DNA from: an uncultured Acidimicrobiales bacterium
GTDB lineage: Bacteria > Actinomycetota > Acidimicrobiia > Acidimicrobiales > SHLQ01
Assembly: GCA_938041035.1 (NCBI GenBank)
Contig: CALHYX010000010.1
Span: 1 to 43,718, forward strand
Length of the DNA stretch: 43,718 nt
Direction of reading: 5' to 3'
The notes beneath the pieces are model-generated. The model was not told the DNA's origin, made no database searches, and was given only the letters and a program-made list of their open reading frames with translations. Shown piece after piece: positions 26,622 through 35,433 of this stretch (its first letter is position 1; each line of letters starts with the position of its first letter). The position numbers and the translations under genes were made by a program.

Positions 26622-27995
26622 CTAGCTGAGGGCGGCCGTCATGGCGGCCGGCCGGCCGGCGATGACACCATCGACGCCGTACCCGATCAGCGTCCGGTAG
26701 AACGCCTCGTTCTCCTGGGTCGATGCGTCGTCGGGCCAGACCCACACGACGAATCCCTCGGCCTTGGCCCGGGCGACGTTCTCCGCGTTGACCACCTCGA
26801 TTCCGAACTGAAACGGCGGCACCTGCAGGATCTTGAAATGGGGTTCGAGGGTGGCACCGTTCAAAAACCAGCTCACCAGCCGATCGAGTCCGGGGCTGAC
26901 CGCCACGTCCGGCGCTGCCGCATGGAAGGCGTCGATCACCGCGTCGTCGAACGACGCGACCGCCACGGTGTCGGTCCGACCGAGCTCCTCGATCTCTCGG
27001 GCGAGGGCTTCGGCTACGGCGATGGCGACCGCTCGATCACCGCCCTTGATCTCGACATCGAGAATGAAGTCGGGGAAGGCGGTCGCGACCTCCCGAAAGG
27101 TCGGCACCCGGAAGTCATCGGCACTGAAGCCGGCCGGTGGTTCGACCTCGCCGGTGCGAATCCCGCGGTAGATGTACTCGCTCTCGGGCCGGTCCTGGCA
27201 CGGCCAGCATTCCGGCGAGAACCAGTAGGCGTTGTCGAGGGCCTGAATCTCGGCCAGCGTCAACTGGTTGACCGGGCCGGTGGTCTCCGTCGTCTTGTCG
27301 ACGGTGTCGTCGTGTTGCACCACGAGCACCCCGTCGGCGGTGAGCAACACGTCCAGCTCCAACGCGTCCGCTCCGGCGGCCACCGCTTGGCGGAAGGCGA
27401 ACATCGTCGAGTGCGGAGCATCCTGATCGCCGCCGGCATGAGCGAGGTTGAGGACGTCGCCGCGGGCGATGACCTCGTCGATCGTCGGGGCGGTGACGGC
27501 AGGTATCGCGGGGTCGGTGTCGAGTGGTGGCGCGTCGGGGGCCGGTGGTGGGTTAGGTGCGGGCGGAGCGGCGGGTGGGGTCGCGTCGGCGCCGGCAGTG
27601 CTGGTGGTGGAGCCGGTGTCGGTGGTGTTGGTCGGCGGAGCCGTGTTGTCGGGTGTCTCCGGCTCGGCGGCGTCGCCGTCATTCGTGGCGTCACCGGTGT
27701 CCGTGTTGTCGCCGTTGTCCGGGTTGTCTGTTCCGGAGTCGGGTTCGGAGTCGGAGGACCCGTCGTCCCCGGCCAGCGGCACCGTGGTGCGGACCGGTTC
27801 ATCAGAACCGTCCTCGCCGTCGTCATCCCCGCTCGCATCGCCGTCGTCCTCCGGTGCACCGTCATCGGTACCTCCGGCCTCGCCCGCGTCAGCGCCCTCG
27901 GCGTCGGCGGGCCCGGTCGCACTCGGGTCGTCGCTGCCGCAGGCTCCGGCCAACAGGGCGAACGTAAGACCGAGGGCGATGGCGATTCGGCGCAT
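26622..27995 (-). CDS. Secreted glycerophosphodiester phosphodiesterase lipoprotein
   Basis: A protein of 457 residues. The signal peptide ends in the lipobox LAGAC, followed by about 150 residues of low-complexity Asp/Glu/Ser/Thr/Pro linker. A GDPD TIM barrel follows: LNLAHAGG, ALELDVLLTADGVLVVQHDDTVDKTT, DVEIKG and a C-terminal WVWPDD-VDGVIAGRP. The family splits glycerophosphodiesters. The usual AHRG motif reads AHAGG, so the phosphate-contacting Arg is absent; the metal ligands Glu, Asp and His remain. It is upstream of the GH3 gene and likely co-transcribed. Confidence 0.9.
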   Translation of the reverse strand: MRRIAIALGLTFALLAGACGSDDPSATGPADAEGADAGEAGGTDDGAPEDDGDASGDDDGEDGSDEPVRTTVPLAGDDGSSDSEPDSGTDNPDNGDNTDTGDATNDGDAAEPETPDNTAPPTNTTDTGSTTSTAGADATPPAAPPAPNPPPAPDAPPLDTDPAIPAVTAPTIDEVIARGDVLNLAHAGGDQDAPHSTMFAFRQAVAAGADALELDVLLTADGVLVVQHDDTVDKTTETTGPVNQLTLAEIQALDNAYWFSPECWPCQDRPESEYIYRGIRTGEVEPPAGFSADDFRVPTFREVATAFPDFILDVEIKGGDRAVAIAVAEALAREIEELGRTDTVAVASFDDAVIDAFHAAAPDVAVSPGLDRLVSWFLNGATLEPHFKILQVPPFQFGIEVVNAENVARAKAEGFVVWVWPDDASTQENEAFYRTLIGYGVDGVIAGRPAAMTAALS

Positions 27996-28001
27996 GCCGA
28001 C

Positions 28002-28007
28002 ACGGTA
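28002..28007 (-). promoter_or_regulatory. -10 box of a leaderless promoter for the phosphodiesterase gene
   Basis: TACCGT, 6 nt, ATG 27995. Confidence 0.4.
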
Positions 28008-28048
28008 CCCGGCAGGCTCGGGGTCGTCGTAGTCGCCTCGGTGTCGCC

Positions 28049-28564
28049 CTAGCTGAAGAAGTCGGCGGTTACCCGAAATCCGCAGGCGGCGTCGACCGCG
28101 TCGTCGAAGTCCGAGATCTGGGATCGCTGTTGGTCGGTGGCGACCGTGGACGGGTCGATCTTGAAGTCCATCACCAGGGTGTCGATGGCCAGGGCTCCGG
28201 CCACGATCACCGGGTCGTCGGCCCGCTGGAGCGGCCCGAGCACGCTGGCGAGTGCGATCGTGTTTTCGTTCGGTCCCAGACCGGCGAGGGCCGCCGCGTC
28301 GTCACACCACACCGGTGCCGGTGCCTCGGTGGTGGTGGGGGCGGGTGGAGCCGTGGTCGCCGGACCGAGTCGGAACTCGGTGGTCGGAGGTGCACCGCCA
28401 GGAAGTCCATCGCCCGCGGGGACCGTCGCGTCGGAGAACCCGACGTTGGAGTCGTCGGGCAGAGCGGTCAGGCGAGGTTGGGTGCCGCAGGCCGCGAGCA
28501 GCACCAGCAGACCGATGAAAATCGGCAGCAGGCGCAGGGCGCGAGAAGGGCGGACACGAGACAT
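28049..28564 (-). CDS. Hypothetical lipoprotein
   Basis: A protein of 171 residues. A basic N-terminus and hydrophobic segment end in LLAAC, a lipobox. A Thr/Pro/Ala-rich linker leads to a small C-terminal domain with two Cys (VWCDDAAALAGL and DAACGF), probably disulphide-bonded. I do not recognise a family. Similar short Cys-paired lipoproteins are common in this group of actinobacteria. ATG 28564 begins the signal peptide; the longer open frame upstream runs into the P450 promoter region and is not needed. Confidence 0.75.
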   Translation of the reverse strand: MSRVRPSRALRLLPIFIGLLVLLAACGTQPRLTALPDDSNVGFSDATVPAGDGLPGGAPPTTEFRLGPATTAPPAPTTTEAPAPVWCDDAAALAGLGPNENTIALASVLGPLQRADDPVIVAGALAIDTLVMDFKIDPSTVATDQQRSQISDFDDAVDAACGFRVTADFFS

Positions 28565-28685
28565 AAGGCTCAATCGGAACCGTGGGCGTGAACTTGAGAG
28601 GGCCCCGATGGGAATCGGCGAGATCACCCGAGATGGCGGGGATTCTCCCGCTGGGCGTACGGTGGCGCGACGAGCGAGGAGACCC

Positions 28686-29987
28686 GTGACCACCAGCGAA
28701 ACCCCGTCCACCACCGCCGCCGAGCTGTCGCCGGAGGACCATCAGCGGGCCCTCGGTGCGCTCGCCGAGATCTTCTTGACCGACGAAGGGATCGCCGACC
28801 CGTACAGCCGCTACGCCGTGCTGCACGAGGTCGCTCCCGTCCTGCCGAGCCTCGACGGTTCGTTGATCCTGTCGCGCTTCGACGACTGCCAGGCGCTGTT
28901 GCGCGACAACCGCTTCGGGAAGAACTTCGATCCCGATCGCGAGGTGCCGGGAACCGGCGAGAACGACTCCGAGGTCATTGCCTTTCGTCGCAAACGGGCG
29001 GAGGAGCAAAAGGGCCGGCCCCAATCCATGCTCGGCCTCAACCCGCCCGAGCACACCCGAATTCGGGGGCTGGTCAGCCGGGCGTTCACCCCGCGCCGGG
29101 TCGACAAGCTGCGCGGCCACATCGAGGACCTGGCCGAGGAACGCTTCGACGTCATGGCCGAGCTCGGCGAGTTCGATGTACTCGAGGAGCTCGGGTTCCC
29201 GCTCCCGGTCGCGGTGATCGGCGAACTGGTGGGGGTGCCGCGCGAAGACTGGCCGTCGTTCCGCTCCTCGGTGACGGCGATGACCGCGACCCTTGAAGCG
29301 GGCGCCGGGATCGAAGATCTCCGAGCCGCCGACACCGCCGGCCGGGAGGTCTGGGAGTACTTCATCGATCTCGTTGCCGAGAAGCGCAAAAACCCCGCCG
29401 ATGATCTGATGTCGGGGATGATCGAAGCCACGTTCGAAGAGGACGGCGATCGGCTGAACGACGACGAGATCATCGCCCAGGCCGTGCTGATGTTTGCGGC
29501 CGGTTTCGAGACGACGACCAACCTGATCGGCAATGGCGTCGCCGCCCTGTTGACCCATCCCGACGAGTTCACCAAGGTGCGCGCCGATCCCGGCCTCGTG
29601 CCCTCGGCCGTGGAGGAGATTCTGCGGTGGGACAGTCCGGTGCAGCTCGACGGCCGCTCGTCGATGGAGCTCGCCGACGTCGCCGGCCGCACGGTCGAAC
29701 CCAACCAGCGGGTTCTCACCCTATTGGGTGCCGCCAATCGCGACCCGCTGCGCTTCACCGACCCCGACCGGTTCGACGTCACCCGCGATGAGGGCGCCCC
29801 GATGAGCTTTGCGTCGGGCATTCACTTCTGTCTCGGTGCCAACCTCGCCCGAGTGGAAGGCCAGGTCGTACTGGAGGGCCTGATCCGCCGGTTCTCCTCG
29901 ATCGAGCTCAACGGCGAACTACACCAGCGCAAACGCATGACCCTGCGCGGCTACGAGGCCGTTCCGGTGACGGTCGTACCCGCGTAA
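28686..29987 (+). CDS. Cytochrome P450 (first copy)
   Basis: A soluble bacterial class I P450 of 433 residues. Oxygen-binding I-helix AGFETTTN, K-helix EEILR and heme-thiolate loop FASGIHFCLGANLARVE are all intact. It needs ferredoxin and reductase partners, which are not in the window. GAGGAG 5-6 nt before GTG 28686 fixes the start; a possible TACGGT box lies about 25 nt upstream. The SDR gene starts 2 nt after its stop, so the pair is probably one transcript and may act on the same substrate. Confidence 0.93.
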   Translation: MTTSETPSTTAAELSPEDHQRALGALAEIFLTDEGIADPYSRYAVLHEVAPVLPSLDGSLILSRFDDCQALLRDNRFGKNFDPDREVPGTGENDSEVIAFRRKRAEEQKGRPQSMLGLNPPEHTRIRGLVSRAFTPRRVDKLRGHIEDLAEERFDVMAELGEFDVLEELGFPLPVAVIGELVGVPREDWPSFRSSVTAMTATLEAGAGIEDLRAADTAGREVWEYFIDLVAEKRKNPADDLMSGMIEATFEEDGDRLNDDEIIAQAVLMFAAGFETTTNLIGNGVAALLTHPDEFTKVRADPGLVPSAVEEILRWDSPVQLDGRSSMELADVAGRTVEPNQRVLTLLGAANRDPLRFTDPDRFDVTRDEGAPMSFASGIHFCLGANLARVEGQVVLEGLIRRFSSIELNGELHQRKRMTLRGYEAVPVTVVPA

Positions 29988-29988
29988 C

Positions 29989-30933
29989 GTGGCGGAACAC
30001 GCGCGAACCCCACTCCTCGGCCAAAAGATCGCCATCACCGGGCTAACCGGTCAGGTCGCCGGACCCGTGGCGACCGCGCTGGCGGCCGACAACGAGGTCT
30101 ACGGCCTCGCCCGGTTCTCGAATCCGACGCGGCGAGATGAGCTCACCGATGCCGGTGTTCGATGCATCACCGCCGACCTTGCGGCCGGGGACTTTGGCGC
30201 CCTGCCGAGCGATATCGACGTTGTGCTGCACTTCGCGGTGGCCAAGTCCGCCGATTGGGATGCCGACCAGCGGGCGAACGTCGAGGGCACCGGGTTGTTG
30301 TACCAACACTGCCGGAATGCGCGGGCCGTGCTGCACTGCTCGTCGACCGCCGTGTACCAGCCCGACGGGCATCGGCGCTTCGCGGAAACCGACCCGCTCG
30401 GCGACAACCACCGGGTGCCGGCCATGTCCTTTATGCCGACCTATTCCATTCTCAAGATTGCCGCCGAAGGCGTCGCGCGGTTCTGTGCTCGGGCGTTCGA
30501 CCTGCCGGTAACCATCGCTCGGCTGAACGTGCCGTATGGCCGTTCGGGCGGGTGGCCGCTTTTCCAGTTGGCCCAGGTGCTCGCCGACGACCCGATAGCG
30601 GTTCACACCAATTCACCCAGTCGCTTCAACCCCATCCACGACGACGACATTCTCGCCACCGTTCCGGCGCTGGTTGCGGCGGCGTCGACGTCGCCGACGA
30701 TCGTCAACTGGGCAGGGGTCGACGAGGTCAGCATCGAAGAGTGGTGCGGGTATCTCGGGGAGCTCACCGGGAAGTCGCCAACCTTCGTCGAGACCGACGA
30801 TGCCCTCGAGAGCGTGGCTGTCGACACGACGCGGATGGTCGAGCTCATCGGCCCGACATCGGTGCCGTGGCGCGACGGGATGCGCTCGATGGTCGAGCAG
30901 TTCTACCCCGACGCGCTCATCGCATCGAGCTGA
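29989..30933 (+). CDS. NAD(P)-dependent epimerase/dehydratase (extended SDR)
   Basis: A protein of 314 residues. The Rossmann loop is TGLTGQVAG near the N-terminus, the Ser of the triad lies in HCSSTAVYQ, and the YxxxK pair is YSILK. PYGRSGGW and NPIHDDDI follow the sugar-nucleotide epimerase pattern. The substrate is unknown; close linkage with the P450 (1 nt between stop and start) suggests a terpenoid, steroid or sugar-modified product. Starts GTG 29989. Confidence 0.88.
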   Translation: MAEHARTPLLGQKIAITGLTGQVAGPVATALAADNEVYGLARFSNPTRRDELTDAGVRCITADLAAGDFGALPSDIDVVLHFAVAKSADWDADQRANVEGTGLLYQHCRNARAVLHCSSTAVYQPDGHRRFAETDPLGDNHRVPAMSFMPTYSILKIAAEGVARFCARAFDLPVTIARLNVPYGRSGGWPLFQLAQVLADDPIAVHTNSPSRFNPIHDDDILATVPALVAAASTSPTIVNWAGVDEVSIEEWCGYLGELTGKSPTFVETDDALESVAVDTTRMVELIGPTSVPWRDGMRSMVEQFYPDALIASS

Positions 30934-30943
30934 GCTCGCCGGT

Positions 30944-30964
30944 CGCGGTCAGGCGTCGACCGCG
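30944..30964. terminator. Inverted repeat between convergent genes
   Basis: CGCGGTC, seven-base loop, GACCGCG. It lies across the stop of the DUF2237 gene and 11 nt past the SDR stop. There is no T run; a bidirectional terminator is plausible. Confidence 0.35.
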
Positions 30965-31377
30965 TGGGCCCGAAGTTCGTCGAGGCTCGCCCATTCGAGC
31001 GCCAGAGCGTGGGTGGCTTCGAGGACGACGGGCGGTGCCATGCCGGCGTCGAAGGCGTCCTTCCAGCGGCTTGCACACAGGCACCAGCGGTCGCCCGGAA
31101 CGAGCCCGTCGAAGCCGTACTGCGGCATCGGGGTCGACAGGTCGTTGCCCGCCGCCTTGGAGAACTCCAGAAATTCGGCGGTGACCTGAGCGCACACGAC
31201 GTGGACGCCCCTGTCCTCGGCGCCGGTGTCACAGCAGCCGGTCCGGTAGAAGCCGGTCATCGGGGAGGTGCAGCACACCGCCAGTTCGTCGCCGAGCACG
31301 TTCTGAGCCATGCACCAGCCAAGCACGCCTGCGCCCCCGCGTGAAGCCGACCGGTCGGCCGGGCTGACCAGCGACAT
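30949..31377 (-). CDS. DUF2237 family protein
   Basis: A protein of 142 residues, very Cys-rich: NVLGDELAVCCTSPMTGFYRTGCCDTG, VVCAQVTAEFLEFSKAAGNDLSTP, PGDRWCLCASRWKDA and PPVVLEATH, all conserved in this family. Function unknown; the Cys and His pattern suggests metal binding. ATG 31377 has GGAGG 10 nt upstream and is chosen; ATG 31311 (AQNVLGDEL) matches the usual family start, but no ribosome site precedes it. Divergent from the aldolase gene, 42 nt apart. Confidence 0.88.
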   Translation of the reverse strand: MSLVSPADRSASRGGAGVLGWCMAQNVLGDELAVCCTSPMTGFYRTGCCDTGAEDRGVHVVCAQVTAEFLEFSKAAGNDLSTPMPQYGFDGLVPGDRWCLCASRWKDAFDAGMAPPVVLEATHALALEWASLDELRAHAVDA

Positions 31378-31419
31378 CGCATCGTTTCCCTCCAGATCCA
31401 AAACGGGCAAGAATGCCGC

Positions 31420-32205
31420 ATGATCCACAACCCCCTCCGTCGCCTGGTCGGCACCGATGAAGTTGCGCTGGGCGCCTGGAGCTCGATACCGGGAGCCTTC
31501 AGCGCCGAGATCATGAGCCGGAGCGGCTTCGACTACGTGTGCGTCGACGCACAACACGGCGTCATCGACTACGCCGCGGCGGCCGACATGATCCAGGCGA
31601 TCGAGGTGGGCGGATCGTGCCCGCTCGTGCGGGTGCCGTGGAATGAGCCGTCCTTCATCGGCAAAGTGCTCGACGCCGGGGCGTTGGGCGTGATCGTACC
31701 GATGGTGAACTCGGCCGAGGAAGCCGCCGCCGCGGCATCGGCGGTTCGTTACCCGCCCCTCGGGGCCCGTAGTTGGGGCCCCACCCGGGCCAAGCTCGCC
31801 CACGACTACACGCCGGCGGGTGCCAACGAGGCCCTGTTGTGCATCGCCATGGTCGAGACGGCCGAAGCGCTCGACAATGTCGATGCCATCGCGTCGACGC
31901 CGGGGATCGACGGCCTCTACGTCGGCCCGTCGGACCTGTCGATCTCGCTGGGTCTGGCACCGGGCAACAACGATGACGACGAGACATTCGCCGCGGCCAT
32001 CGCCGCCATCTCCACCGCGGCGGCCAACGCCGGGGTCTTCGCCGGCATCCACTCCAACGTCGACGTCGCGCCCCTCCGACTCGAGCAGGGGTACCGGTTC
32101 GTGACCGTGTCGTCCGACGCGGTGGCCCTTCGTGCCGCGGCGACCGCCGAGCTCGCCCGGATGCGCGGCACCGAATCCAGCACCGACCAGGGGGATGGTT
32201 ACTGA
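31420..32205 (+). CDS. HpcH/HpaI family aldolase
   Basis: A protein of 261 residues, metal-dependent class II aldolase of the HpcH/HpaI/citrate-lyase-beta superfamily. Motifs: SRSGFDYVCVDAQHGVIDY with the catalytic His, VRVPWNEP, the metal Glu in AMVETAEAL and the metal Asp in YVGPSDLSISLG. It cleaves 2-keto-4-hydroxy acids such as 4-hydroxy-2-oxoheptanedioate to pyruvate or glyoxylate plus an aldehyde. An AAGAAT box 5 nt before the ATG may be the promoter. Its stop overlaps the next gene by one base. Confidence 0.92.
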   Translation: MIHNPLRRLVGTDEVALGAWSSIPGAFSAEIMSRSGFDYVCVDAQHGVIDYAAAADMIQAIEVGGSCPLVRVPWNEPSFIGKVLDAGALGVIVPMVNSAEEAAAAASAVRYPPLGARSWGPTRAKLAHDYTPAGANEALLCIAMVETAEALDNVDAIASTPGIDGLYVGPSDLSISLGLAPGNNDDDETFAAAIAAISTAAANAGVFAGIHSNVDVAPLRLEQGYRFVTVSSDAVALRAAATAELARMRGTESSTDQGDGY

Positions 32206-32549
32206 TGAGCATCAAGGTCACCGTCGAAGAACTGCCCGGCGTGCTCGCCGAGTTGGACGGTCAGCCGTTCCTGGCCACCACCTCGGCCACCGGGGGCCCG
32301 AAGATCACCCACGTACCCTTGTCGGTCGCCGAGGACGGGTCGATGCGGGCACCGGTCGGCAAAGGTACGGCCAACAACATCGCCGACCGCGCCGAGGTCA
32401 CGTTGTTGTGGCCGGGAAGCGACGATGCGTCGATGAGCCTGCTGGTCGATGCGATCGCCTCGGTCGAGGCGGACGCCGACGGGTCCGTCGCCGTGTTCAC
32501 GGCCACGGGGGCGGTCTGGCACCGCCCGGCCGCCGCCCCGACCTGCTAG
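32205..32549 (+). CDS. Pyridoxamine 5'-phosphate oxidase-like small protein
   Basis: A protein of 114 residues. FLATTSATGGPKITHVPLSVAEDGSM and VTLLWPG look like the split-barrel FMN-binding fold; the protein is shorter than typical PPOX enzymes. It starts at TGATG, overlapping the aldolase stop by one base, so translation is coupled. The function could be flavin- or F420-dependent oxidoreduction, but this is uncertain. Confidence 0.65.
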   Translation: MSIKVTVEELPGVLAELDGQPFLATTSATGGPKITHVPLSVAEDGSMRAPVGKGTANNIADRAEVTLLWPGSDDASMSLLVDAIASVEADADGSVAVFTATGAVWHRPAAAPTC

Positions 32550-32603
32550 CGCATCGGCTTCCCACCCCGCCCGTCCGGCGCGACGCGGCCGTCACCGCCT
32601 CAC

Positions 32604-32609
32604 TAGGTT
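32604..32609 (+). promoter_or_regulatory. -10 box of a leaderless promoter for pgi
   Basis: TAGGTT, 6 nt, ATG 32616. The preceding 66-nt gap has no other recognisable signal. Confidence 0.5.
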
Positions 32610-32615
32610 GGGCGC

Positions 32616-34286
32616 ATGGCCGACTCTCCCGCAACCTCCTCTGACATCGCCGCGTCCGCACCCTGGGCGGCGCTCACCGACCACGCCGCTGAGCTGAAGC
32701 CTCAGCACCTACGCGAGCTGTTCGCGGTCGACCCCTCCCGCGGTGAGTCCATGCGGTTCACGGTCGGCAGCTCCGATCGCGCGATCGATTTCGACTACGC
32801 CAAACAGCGGCTCACCTCCGAGACGGTGGGACTGCTGGCCGACCTCGCCGACCATGTGGATCTGCGGGGGCGCATCGCCGCCATGATGTCCGGTGCCGTG
32901 GTCAACCCCACCGAAGGGCGACCGGCACTGCATACCGCGCTGCGCGCCCCGTCCGACGCGGTCATCGAGGTGGATGGCGTCAACGTCGTGCCCGCGGTAC
33001 ACGACGTGCTCGCTCGCCTCGGCGCATTCGCCGAGCGGGTGCGCTCGGGTGCATGGCTCGGGTTCACCGGCAAGCCGGTCCGGCACGTGATCAACGTCGG
33101 TATCGGCGGCTCCGACCTCGGTCCGGCGATGGCCTACCAGGCGCTCGCCCACGTGGCCGACCCCTCGCTCGACATGCACTTCGTGTCGAACGTCGACGGG
33201 GCCGACGTGGCGGGCACCCTGGCGGTGTGTGACCCGGAACAGACGCTGGTGATCGTCGCCTCGAAGTCCTTTGGCACGATCGAGACCCTCACCAACGCGC
33301 AGAGCTGTCGCGAGTGGTTGCTCGCCGCCCTTGGCGACGAAGCAGCGGTGGCCAACCACTTCGTGGCCGTGTCGACCAACGCCGAGCGGGTGGCGGCCTT
33401 CGGCATCGACACCGACAACATGTTCGGATTCTGGGATTGGGTGGGCGGCCGTTACTCGGTCGATTCGGCGATCGGACTGAGCCTGATGCTGGCGATCGGT
33501 CCACCGGCGTTCGCCGACTTTCTCGCCGGCTTCCGCGCCATGGACGAGCACTATCGCGACGCGCCGTGGGCCGAGAACATGCCGGCGCTGATGGGTCTCA
33601 TCGGCATCTGGTACCGGAACTTCTTCGACTTCGGCACCCAGGCGGTGCTGCCGTACAGCGATCGCCTCGCTCGGTTCCCGGCGTACCTGCAGCAGCTCGA
33701 CATGGAGAGCAACGGCAAGTCGACCACCCTGGACGGCCGGGTCGTTTCGGTCGAGACCGGTCCCATCGTGTGGGGCGAGCCGGGCACCAACGGCCAGCAC
33801 GCGTTCTACCAACTCATCCATCAGGGCACGACCATCATCCCCAGCGACTTCATCGGTTTCGCCCGCCCGGTGGCCGACCCCGGCGGTCGGCACCACGACC
33901 AGTTGATGGCCAACTTCTTTGCCCAGACCGAGGCGTTGGCCTTCGGTCGCACCGCGGCGGAGGTTGCCGCCGAAGGCGTCGCCGCCGAACTGGTGCCCCA
34001 CAAGGCCTTCGGGGGGAACCGACCATCGTCGACGATTCTGGGGGTGGAGCTCTCACCCCACACGCTCGGGATGTTGATCGCCGCGTACGAGCACAAGGTG
34101 TTCACCCAGGCCGTGGTGTGGGGCGTCAATCCGTTCGATCAGTGGGGGGTCGAGCTCGGCAAGGTGCTCGCCACGGCGATCACCGCGGAACTCGAAGCTT
34201 CCGCTGCCGACTTCGCCGACGGTGCGTCGCTGCCCCACGACAGTTCGACCAACGCGCTGATCCGCCGGTACCGCGAACTGCGCTGA
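32616..34286 (+). CDS. pgi: Glucose-6-phosphate isomerase
   Basis: A protein of 556 residues, full length for the enzyme that interconverts glucose 6-phosphate and fructose 6-phosphate in glycolysis and gluconeogenesis. Family signatures are complete: [53 protein letters not shown] and the C-terminal YEHKVFTQ with [15 protein letters not shown]. Monocistronic; it converges with the PAP2 gene 21 nt away. Confidence 0.98.
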   Translation: MADSPATSSDIAASAPWAALTDHAAELKPQHLRELFAVDPSRGESMRFTVGSSDRAIDFDYAKQRLTSETVGLLADLADHVDLRGRIAAMMSGAVVNPTEGRPALHTALRAPSDAVIEVDGVNVVPAVHDVLARLGAFAERVRSGAWLGFTGKPVRHVINVGIGGSDLGPAMAYQALAHVADPSLDMHFVSNVDGADVAGTLAVCDPEQTLVIVASKSFGTIETLTNAQSCREWLLAALGDEAAVANHFVAVSTNAERVAAFGIDTDNMFGFWDWVGGRYSVDSAIGLSLMLAIGPPAFADFLAGFRAMDEHYRDAPWAENMPALMGLIGIWYRNFFDFGTQAVLPYSDRLARFPAYLQQLDMESNGKSTTLDGRVVSVETGPIVWGEPGTNGQHAFYQLIHQGTTIIPSDFIGFARPVADPGGRHHDQLMANFFAQTEALAFGRTAAEVAAEGVAAELVPHKAFGGNRPSSTILGVELSPHTLGMLIAAYEHKVFTQAVVWGVNPFDQWGVELGKVLATAITAELEASAADFADGASLPHDSSTNALIRRYRELR

Positions 34287-34307
34287 GCGCCGGGTTTCCT
34301 ACGTCGC

Positions 34308-35189
34308 CTAGGCGTCGACCAGGTGGTCGGTGTCCTCGCCGGCGTTGCCGGTGTCATCGTCGGCGTTGCCGGTGTCATCGTCGGTGAACATCGACGGCAG
34401 GATGGTCTCGTCCTCGGTCGGCGGCGAGGCGAACGGCCGCTCGTTCTCGCGGCGGAAGGTGAACACGGCCCCGCCGATGAGCAACAGGGCAAGACCGGCG
34501 GCGGCCGCATCGAGCCAGTAGTGGTTGGCAGTCGCCATGATCGAGACCAGCATGAGCACCGGGTGGAGCACGGCGACAAAGCGCCACCGCGAACGGAACG
34601 CCAGCAGCACACCCCAGGCCGCGATGACCGCGTAGCCGAAGTGCAACGACGGCATGGCGGCGAACTGGTTGGCCGCCCCGACGTCGGGGCTGCCGTAGAT
34701 GGCCGGGCCATAGGATTTGAGCGTGTCGACGAAGCCGTACCCCGACAACATCCGCGGCGGGGCGAGGGGAAAGGCGACGTGCACGACGAGGGCGGTGATG
34801 GTGACACCGACGAACACGAGCCGGATCCGGCTGTAGACATTCGGACGGCGCAGGTACAGCCAGAACATGACGGCGATGGTGACCGCGAAGTGCGACGCGA
34901 CGTAGTAGCGGTTGATCAGATGGATCAGGTGGTCGGACTGCAACACCAGCTCTTGCAGCTTGTGCTCGAAGGCGAGGCCGACCGACCGCTCGAAATCGAT
35001 CACCCTGCGGGCGTTTTCGTAGGCCGGGCCGGCGGCGTCGCGGGCGAGGTAGCGCACGTACTTGTACGACAGGATCATCGACCCGATGAGCATGACTTCC
35101 CACAGGAAGCGGTAGCCGAGACGGCCCCGCCACCAGCGCGCGTAGAGCGGAGACATCGTAGAGCTTCTCGTCGCGTGAACCGCTGACAT
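34308..35189 (-). CDS. PAP2-superfamily membrane protein (inositol-phosphorylceramide-synthase-like)
   Basis: A protein of 293 residues with about six membrane segments. Phosphatase motifs resemble the AUR1/IPC-synthase branch: PLAPPRMLSGYGFVDT, AAMPSLHFGYAV and ATANHYWLDAAAAG, giving the catalytic His pair and Asp. It likely transfers or removes a lipid-linked phosphate at the membrane. The acidic C-terminal tail is made of DDDTGNA repeats. GGGAGG 10 nt before ATG 35189 fixes the start; ATG 35156 is weaker. Confidence 0.88.
   Translation of the reverse strand: MSAVHATRSSTMSPLYARWWRGRLGYRFLWEVMLIGSMILSYKYVRYLARDAAGPAYENARRVIDFERSVGLAFEHKLQELVLQSDHLIHLINRYYVASHFAVTIAVMFWLYLRRPNVYSRIRLVFVGVTITALVVHVAFPLAPPRMLSGYGFVDTLKSYGPAIYGSPDVGAANQFAAMPSLHFGYAVIAAWGVLLAFRSRWRFVAVLHPVLMLVSIMATANHYWLDAAAAGLALLLIGGAVFTFRRENERPFASPPTEDETILPSMFTDDDTGNADDDTGNAGEDTDHLVDA
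34344..34385 (-). repeat. Two 21-nt tandem units encoding DDDTGNA
   Basis: Units 34344-34364 and 34365-34385 differ only at the last base. They encode the acidic tail of the PAP2 protein, and a third degenerate unit (EDTDH) follows toward the stop. Likely to vary in copy number between strains. Confidence 0.8.
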
Positions 35190-35421
35190 GTTCGCTTCTA
35201 CCTCCCGTCTTGCGTGGAGCTGTTCAGCCTGCTGGTGACCTGATCTATTCCCGTAGCGTCGTCATCGAGATTTCTCCGGTATGACATGATCCCACCGGAT
35301 CGCTCCTCACCGCCAGGGTGAAAAGACCCAGATTCGTAACATAGCAAACCACGATATGCCCGAAAATCGGGTTCACGCGGCGAATTCTCCGGCCGGCGGC
35401 GATCGCCCGTTGGTTTGCGAC
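35190..35421. other. Divergent intergenic region with a small inverted repeat
   Basis: A 244-nt gap between the PAP2 and methyltransferase genes, less GC-rich than its surroundings. CCCGA, three bases, TCGGG at 35359-35371 is the only clear symmetric element and could be an operator or hairpin. No RNA gene or other ORF is supported. Confidence 0.4.
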
Positions 35422-35427
35422 TAGCTT
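35422..35427 (+). promoter_or_regulatory. -10 box of a leaderless promoter for the methyltransferase gene
   Basis: TAGCTT, 6 nt, ATG 35434. Confidence 0.45.
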
Positions 35428-35433
35428 CCGGCG

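Noticed and set aside
26133..28052. Large plus-strand open frames opposite the GH3 and phosphodiesterase genes
   Set aside because: Low-complexity Val/Gly/Arg shadow; the minus strand has complete GH3 and GDPD motifs and signal peptides.
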